DNA of 26,997 bases, taken from Bacillota bacterium (GTDB lineage: Bacteria; Bacillota; Clostridia; Oscillospirales; Acutalibacteraceae). The notes below the pieces were generated by a model. It searched no databases. It saw only the letters and a list, made by a program, of their open reading frames with translations, and was not told the origin of the DNA. Location: assembly GCA_023391275.1 (NCBI GenBank), contig JAEWBE010000023.1, forward strand, positions 1-26,997, read 5' to 3'. Within the stretch, counting starts at the first letter, position 1; every line of letters starts with the position of its first letter. This document shows, in pieces, positions 23,066 through 26,997 of this stretch. Both the position numbers and the translations under genes were made by a program.

Positions 23066-23848
23066 CTATGCGGATTGAGCGGGCGTTAAAGTCGCACGAT
23101 AGTAGATATCGCCCAGCTTTTTGAAATCCGGACGTCCGGCTGAATCGAGAAGATGAGCCGATTCATCCGCGTCTTCGGTTCTGTTTTGATTTAATGCGCG
23201 CACAATAGTGTCTGCTTTTTCTATGCCCATACCGTGTCCGTAATAAAGCCCGCCGCCAAGGTCGATTACGTTTTCACCCTGCCATTCCGGGGTTATCGGG
23301 TCAACATCGGGATTTGCAAAGTATCTGCGGTCGCCCGGCAAATATTCCTTTCTTTTCCACATTAAACCCACTTCCTGCAAAAGCCTGTCAATGTGATGCC
23401 AGTTCATCAATTCAATTTTTGGGAACGTCCGGTTGAAAAGACTTTCCGGGTAAATGCTCAGCAGGGCCTTGTAATAGACGATCATCATGCCGGTTGCACA
23501 TTCCGTTCCATACTCGGAACCGTTGTTAAAAATATCCTGAATGGCTTCGCTGGGTTTTACACCGCTTTTTAATAAAAATCCGCCTTCCCCGGTCCGGGTC
23601 CAAAAAGCGGGATTACATCTGGTCTTACGAAAAACTTCAAATCCTAATCCGCTTTTATTAAGCGCACGTGACGCGGCAATGATTTCTTTGCGGAGCCAAA
23701 GTTCGAAATTCAGTTCATTCAGCGAATCGTAACGGTATTTTTCGTCGCTGGAAGCAAGTGTGCTGATAATTTCTTTTTCCACGCTTCCCGGTGCATAGCT
23801 TGCTCCCAGGTCCTCGGGCCGCACCGCATTTCCTGCGATCATAATCAT
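23066..23848 (-). CDS. tgl: Protein-glutamine gamma-glutamyltransferase (spore coat transglutaminase), Tgl
   Basis: A 260-aa enzyme forming epsilon-(gamma-glutamyl)lysine cross-links between spore coat proteins. It aligns by eye with B. subtilis Tgl: ELNFELWLRKEIIAASRAL, GTECATGMMIVYYKALL with catalytic Cys117, WQGENVIDLGG with Glu192, and YYGHGMGIE with His205. The spacing of Cys, Glu and His is the same as in the Bacillus enzyme to within a few residues. The start is ATG 23848-23846, with GGAGGG seven bases upstream; the longer frame to 23911 lies inside the preceding gene. The four-base overlap ATGA with that gene indicates coupling. It marks this organism as a spore former. Confidence 0.93.
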   Translation of the reverse strand: MIMIAGNAVRPEDLGASYAPGSVEKEIISTLASSDEKYRYDSLNELNFELWLRKEIIAASRALNKSGLGFEVFRKTRCNPAFWTRTGEGGFLLKSGVKPSEAIQDIFNNGSEYGTECATGMMIVYYKALLSIYPESLFNRTFPKIELMNWHHIDRLLQEVGLMWKRKEYLPGDRRYFANPDVDPITPEWQGENVIDLGGGLYYGHGMGIEKADTIVRALNQNRTEDADESAHLLDSAGRPDFKKLGDIYYRATLTPAQSA

Positions 23849-24846
23849 ATGAATTCCCTCCGGCCGTATTTGGCGATTTCCACTTGTTTGCTTACCGGGT
23901 ATTGCAGCCACTGATTCCAGTAAGACTGGTCTTCTTCGTGCAGCTTTTGGGAATATTTTGCCAGAACCTTTTTTTCCTCTTCCTGTACACTGTTAAAATT
24001 GTTTAAGCTGCTGAGTTCCGTTTCCGTTATCGGCGTGAGCGGTTTACTGCCTCGGGGCGAAATGTTTTTGCAAAGATACTTTGCTTCCATATTCAGGCTG
24101 CAGGGGGCAGGGTTGTTGGTGAGCTGAAAACTTTCTCCGGTAAAATAAAGATACGGACTGTTTTCCTTCAGCCAGGAGATATATTCCCCGTACTGTTTCT
24201 GCTTGTCGCGGTTTGTCCTTAATGGGATATTATCCGGCAGATGAAGAAGTGTGCGCGCCAGCTCAACGTCTTTTTGAATGGGGGAACGGAGGCGCTCCGC
24301 AATAAAACGCATTGCATCCGCTTCGCGCGCCTGAAAAAACACCCAGGTTAAATCATGAATGTAAGAATTCTTTCGATTGCGTTTAAAGATCAGATCTGCA
24401 ATAGCCGGCAGAATGACTTTTTCATGATGCGTACGAATCAGTACCGACGCTACAAGATCCAGTGTCTGATCGAACTCATTGCTCAGGCCATCGTCTGACG
24501 AACCGGTGTGGAACATCCACAGCAAGACCAAATGAACCGCTTCGTTGTTTAAATCAATCGAAGCGCCGGGGCCATCCGCCGGTTTCTTTCCACTTGATAT
24601 TTTTTCACATATGTTCAGTGCGGTGCGGTTGCGCTCACTAAGTTCCTGATTCAGGTTCAATTCCCTGATTTCAGGCTGAAGGATAAACAGGGAGGCAAAA
24701 AGCAGTCTGTCGTCATTTATGAGCTGAACAGCAGTTTGCCTGCGCTCATTTCCAAACCTTCGGAAAATATTTTTACAGGCATTGATTCCTCTCGTCCGTC
24801 TGATGCGGTCCAGATTATTTACCGGGCCGGCGTAATAAGAATTCAT
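23845..24846 (-). CDS. Hypothetical protein co-encoded with transglutaminase
   Basis: A 333-aa protein, not recognised. It is helical-looking, with Arg/Lys-rich and Leu-rich stretches: FRRFGNERRQTAVQLI at the N-terminus, a middle with VHLVLLWMFHTG, and VELARTLLHLPDNIPL. The C-terminal third contains YISWLKENSPYLYFTGESF and a charged end, NSVQEEEKKVLAKYSQKL. There are no transmembrane segments or signal peptide. GAGAAAGG precedes ATG 24846. Its stop overlaps the tgl start, so the two probably act together, perhaps as a coat substrate or an assembly partner. CAAATATTA (minus strand, 24907-24899) upstream resembles a SigK -10 with one mismatch. Confidence 0.82.
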   Translation of the reverse strand: MNSYYAGPVNNLDRIRRTRGINACKNIFRRFGNERRQTAVQLINDDRLLFASLFILQPEIRELNLNQELSERNRTALNICEKISSGKKPADGPGASIDLNNEAVHLVLLWMFHTGSSDDGLSNEFDQTLDLVASVLIRTHHEKVILPAIADLIFKRNRKNSYIHDLTWVFFQAREADAMRFIAERLRSPIQKDVELARTLLHLPDNIPLRTNRDKQKQYGEYISWLKENSPYLYFTGESFQLTNNPAPCSLNMEAKYLCKNISPRGSKPLTPITETELSSLNNFNSVQEEEKKVLAKYSQKLHEEDQSYWNQWLQYPVSKQVEIAKYGRREFI

Positions 24847-24988
24847 CCTTTCTCCGCCTCTTTCGTTTTATTGATAGTCTGCAAGGGACCTCAGCCTATA
24901 ATATTTGAAAAATACGGATTTGTTTCTATATTTTAAATTATTTCCACATTTGCCCGGTGTTTTTTCTATTTGGCAATACGAACACGGC

Positions 24989-25037
24989 ATACAAAAACCT
25001 CCTGCTGCAGCTTTCATGCAACAGGAGGTTTTTGTAT
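24989..25037 (-). terminator. Long perfect hairpin, terminator in either direction
   Basis: A 16-bp perfect stem, ATACAAAAACCTCCTG (24989-25004) with CAGGAGGTTTTTGTAT (25022-25037), closes a 17-base loop. The T runs lie inside the stem. It is downstream of the 57-aa gene and upstream of the tgl operon, so it probably insulates the two. Confidence 0.65.
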
Positions 25038-25100
25038 GGTAAAACAGGGAATCCAAATGATGGAGCAATAATCAAAACAGGGCAATTTTGCGCGGCGGCA

Positions 25101-25274
25101 TTATTCGTTCCTAAGCAAATTATCTGCATAATCACGCAGGCTTTCATATGAATTAATATTTTGTTCGCGAGCGCTGATGGATTGTTTTGCGTGATCAGGC
25201 AGAGATTCGAAATATTCTTTTGCTTCGCTGTCTTCATCAATCAGTTCATACAGACCGCTGTATTTTTTTTGCAT
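25101..25274 (-). CDS. Conserved small acidic protein (57 aa)
   Basis: A 57-aa protein beginning MQKKYSGLYELIDEDSEAKE, with the middle YFESLPDHAKQSISAR and the end NINSYESLRDYADNLLRNE. I recall similar small proteins, with a YFxSLPxxxQxxIxxR...NINSFExLxxYAxNL pattern, in many Clostridia, without known function. It is soluble and Cys-free. ATG 25274-25272 has a very strong GGGGAGGTGATAAA leader; the longer frame to 25343 crosses the promoter and is rejected. A promoter lies directly upstream and a long hairpin terminator downstream, so it is a single-gene unit. Confidence 0.8.
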   Translation of the reverse strand: MQKKYSGLYELIDEDSEAKEYFESLPDHAKQSISAREQNINSYESLRDYADNLLRNE

Positions 25275-25305
25275 TTTATCACCTCCCCTGATAGTTTTTG
25301 CCAAT

Positions 25306-25334
25306 TTTATAAAAATAACAGGGGTAATTTCCAA
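25306..25334 (-). promoter_or_regulatory. Promoter of the 57-aa protein gene
   Basis: On the minus strand, TTGGAA (25334-25329), a 17-base spacer and TATAAA (25311-25306). The predicted start leaves a leader of about 25 bases that carries the strong Shine-Dalgarno site. Confidence 0.55.
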
Positions 25335-25373
25335 CCGGATCAATTATTTTTCAGCGTATGGGGAAATATAAAA

Positions 25374-25407
25374 ATCGGGTGTCTGCTGTACACAGCAGGC
25401 GCCCGAT
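25374..25407 (-). terminator. Minus-strand terminator of the decayed small gene
   Basis: ATCGGG...CTGCTG pairs with CAGCAG...CCCGAT around a short loop. On the minus strand it is followed by TTTTATATTT. It lies about 50 bases beyond the last stop of the small minus-strand reading frames at 25456-25579. Confidence 0.75.
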
Positions 25408-25455
25408 CAATTTATTTCTCTTTTACACGCAGTAACAAGGCGAACATTCTACAAG

Positions 25456-25579
25456 TTAATTCCTGGCTTTGTCCCAAATGGATTGTTGCCATTCAAACAG
25501 TTTCAGCAGATCAGTGTGATTCCTTTCATAATCCTAAATGCCAATTGTCATTCCAACGCCAATTGCAGTTTGTTTTCAC
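25456..25579 (-). pseudogene. Possible frameshifted small Trp/Asn-rich gene
   Basis: A promoter, an AGGAGGTG site and a terminator frame this 124-base stretch on the minus strand, but no intact ORF fills it. From GTG 25579 one frame reads NCNWRWNDNWHLG and stops at 25526. The +1 frame then reads DYERNHTDLL and KLFEWQQSIWDKARN and ends at TAA 25458-25456. Joined, they would make a compact protein of about 40 residues. GTG overlaps the Shine-Dalgarno site, so the original start may also be lost. It could instead be a small RNA, a sequencing error or a true decayed gene. The family is not recognised. Confidence 0.35.
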
Positions 25580-25598
25580 CTCCTGTTATGGTCAGTAT

Positions 25599-25628
25599 AT
25601 AATATGATTGCGCGGCAGGGCTTGTCAA
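25599..25628 (-). promoter_or_regulatory. Strong promoter reading into the decayed small gene
   Basis: On the minus strand, TTGACA (25628-25623), an 18-base spacer and TATTAT (25604-25599). The Shine-Dalgarno AGGAGG follows within 25 bases. An intact promoter in front of a broken frame suggests recent decay or an RNA product. Confidence 0.6.
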
Positions 25629-26044
25629 TATGAGAATCAGGAATGCATATGCGGCAGCTTTACAGGTATTGGAACCCATCGTCCCTAAAATATATAAACC
25701 CATACCGATAAACGGCATGGGATAATAGTTTGCCTGTCCCGTCTGCCGAGCTGGTATTCCATCCGCTTCGGCAGACTTCAACAGTATTAATATGGGAAAA
25801 TGTATTTTAAGGGAAGAGATGAACTAAATCATGTGTATCAAATCTGTTCTTGATTACGTCTTTATTATAACGACAGTTTGTGAAGGTTATTTGTGGTTTT
25901 GTTTAAAATTTGGTAAATAAGATGTGAACTGTACTTTTCTGGTTTGCGGACAGTCAGATACATGGGGCCAAGCATGATAAACTGAGAAAATTCATGAATT
26001 TGTGGCTTGACTGCTGACTTTTTCTTCCTTTTTCCGCGTTTCCA
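25629..26044. other. Intergenic stretch with hairpins, no supported gene
   Basis: I see no convincing gene here. GTCTGCCGA (25741-25749) / TCGGCAGAC (25768-25776) is a 9-bp inverted repeat without a T tract. CCCATACCG / CGGCATGGG near 25699-25722 is another small one. Short open frames lack Shine-Dalgarno sites. The AT-rich part at 25780-26040 shows nothing beyond the region before the next promoter. Confidence 0.5.
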
Positions 26045-26073
26045 TTGACTGCAAAACCATTCGATGATAAAAT
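26045..26073 (+). promoter_or_regulatory. Sigma-A promoter of the degV gene
   Basis: TTGACT (26045-26050), a 17-base spacer and TAAAAT (26068-26073), 25 bases before the start codon. The Shine-Dalgarno GGAGGG lies at about 26087-26092. Confidence 0.75.
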
Positions 26074-26098
26074 GGAAAAGTAAAATGGAGGGAAAAAT

Positions 26099-26971
26099 AT
26101 GAATGATTATGTGATCATAACCGATGCGACATGTGACCTTCCGGTAGATATGGCTGAGCAATGTGGCATTGCTGTAATTCCAATGGAGTTTACCATGAGC
26201 GGAAAGGTCTACACGCATTATCTGGACGCGCGGGAGATGGATTTTCATACTTTTTATGAGCGGACAAAAAATGGGGAAATGTCCGTTACTTCTCAGATAA
26301 ATGGGTTAACTTACGAACAGTATTTTGAACCGGCACTGAAAGCCGGAAAAGATGTTTTGTATCTTGCGTTTTCTTCGGTTTTGAGCGGTACATATCAGGC
26401 TTCCATAATCGTTGCCAATGAGTTGAAGGAGCGCTATCCTGAACGGAAGCTGTTTTGCATTGATTCCAAGGCGGCATCCATGGGGGAAGGAATACTTGCG
26501 TATTACGCGGCTCAAAAAAAAGCGGAAGGGCTGAGCATCGACGAACTTGTTGCCTGGGTGGAGCAGAAAAGAGATTACCTTTGCCACTGGTTTACGGTTG
26601 AAGACCTGAATCATCTGAAACGCGGCGGCAGGATATCCGCCGTGAGCGCAGTAGTCGGAACCGCGCTTGGCATTAAGCCTGTGCTGCATGTGGATATTAA
26701 CGGGAATCTGATTCCGTTTTCCAATGTCAGGGGCCGCAAGAAATCGCTGGAAGCGCTGGTTGAGCGAATGGAACAAACCTGCGTTAATCCGGAGGAACAG
26801 ATCATTTTTATTGGTCATGGGGACGATATGGAAGCCGCTTTGTACCTTAAATCGCTCGTGGAAGAGAAGTTTCATGTGAAGGATATTATCATTACGGATA
26901 TCGGGCCGGTGATTGGCGCCCACACGGGCTGCGGAATTGCCGCACTGTTCTTCTTTGGAACGGAAAAGTAA
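26099..26971 (+). CDS. DegV family fatty-acid-binding protein
   Basis: A 290-aa DegV protein, full length for the family. The N-terminal EDD-fold domain starts MNDYVIITDATCDLP, with VTSQINGLTYEQYFEPAL and YLAFSSVLSGTYQASIIVANEL, the residues that contact the fatty-acid carboxylate in this family. FTVEDLNHLKRGGRIS, GTALGIKPVLHVDINGNL and the C-terminal IGPVIGAHTGCGIAALFF complete the signature. Members bind one fatty acid; in some Firmicutes they present it to fatty acid kinase (FakA) for phospholipid synthesis. No FakA is in the window. ATG 26099 has GGAGGG about six bases upstream. The window ends 26 bases after its stop. Confidence 0.95.
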   Translation: MNDYVIITDATCDLPVDMAEQCGIAVIPMEFTMSGKVYTHYLDAREMDFHTFYERTKNGEMSVTSQINGLTYEQYFEPALKAGKDVLYLAFSSVLSGTYQASIIVANELKERYPERKLFCIDSKAASMGEGILAYYAAQKKAEGLSIDELVAWVEQKRDYLCHWFTVEDLNHLKRGGRISAVSAVVGTALGIKPVLHVDINGNLIPFSNVRGRKKSLEALVERMEQTCVNPEEQIIFIGHGDDMEAALYLKSLVEEKFHVKDIIITDIGPVIGAHTGCGIAALFFFGTEK

Positions 26972-26997
26972 ATGTATGAATAGAAAAGGCTCCCGGC

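Noticed and set aside
25548..25781. 77-aa minus-strand ORF with a hydrophobic middle
   Set aside because: It starts at a TTG without a Shine-Dalgarno site and covers a strong promoter and ribosome-binding site that belong to the next unit.
26306..26923. 205-aa minus-strand ORF
   Set aside because: It is a shadow of the degV gene.
1..26997. CRISPR arrays, insertion sequences, prophage or integrase genes
   Set aside because: No regular short repeats with spacers, no transposase or integrase motifs and no terminal inverted repeats were seen.

Overview
The window looks like a chromosomal segment of a spore-forming, low-to-moderate GC Firmicute of class Clostridia, probably Oscillospiraceae/Ruminococcaceae-like. 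The placement is inference from family content: DUF4183 proteins, a Tgl-type spore-coat transglutaminase, DegV, a Maf/DUF115 glycosyltransferase, strong Firmicute ribosome-binding sites and many U-rich terminators. No insertion sequence, phage gene or CRISPR array is visible.

Layout. (1) 1-600: the tail of an upstream unit, a CAU-anticodon tRNA that looks like tRNA-Ile2, a stretch of tRNA-like debris, a strong promoter and a tRNA-Ala(CGC). (2) 805-2442: an unrecognised three-helix membrane protein with a large outer domain. (3) 2752-4771: two DUF4183 proteins, one small and Thr-rich, one with three tandem DUF4183 repeats. (4) 4909-12110: a seven-gene, same-strand cluster for a pseudaminic-acid-type nonulosonic sugar: pseB, pseF, pseI, an SDR epimerase, pseG, an ATP-grasp ligase and pseC. 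(5) 12284-17770: two small unknown genes, a Maf sugar transferase, a TPR protein and a family 2 glycosyltransferase fused to TPRs. (6) 17906-21766, minus strand: a heterodimeric ABC exporter pair behind a 29-codon leader ORF and a terminator, laid out like the Bacillus bmrB-bmrCD attenuation system. (7) 22076-22981: a YegS/DagK lipid kinase on the plus strand. (8) 23066-24846, minus strand: tgl transglutaminase and an unknown partner, then a conserved 57-aa protein and an apparently decayed small gene. (9) 26099-26971: a DegV protein.

How the genes fit together. PseB, PseC, PseG, PseI and PseF cover the pseudaminic pathway from UDP-GlcNAc to the CMP-activated sugar, except for the acetyltransferase PseH, which is not seen. 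An ATP-grasp ligase with amino-acid-ligase character lies between pseG and pseC, so the sugar may carry an unusual acyl or amino-acyl group. The Maf enzyme would move the sugar onto protein. No flagellar gene is present. The cluster instead sits beside DUF4183 proteins (a family known near exosporium proteins), and a spore-coat cross-linking enzyme is encoded about 11 kb away. The most interesting reading is therefore a spore-surface glycosylation system rather than a flagellar one. This is inference and needs expression or glycoproteomic evidence.

The second notable item is the putative translation-responsive leader in front of the ABC pair. Coordinates of starts were chosen by Shine-Dalgarno spacing and several differ from the longest possible ORF.
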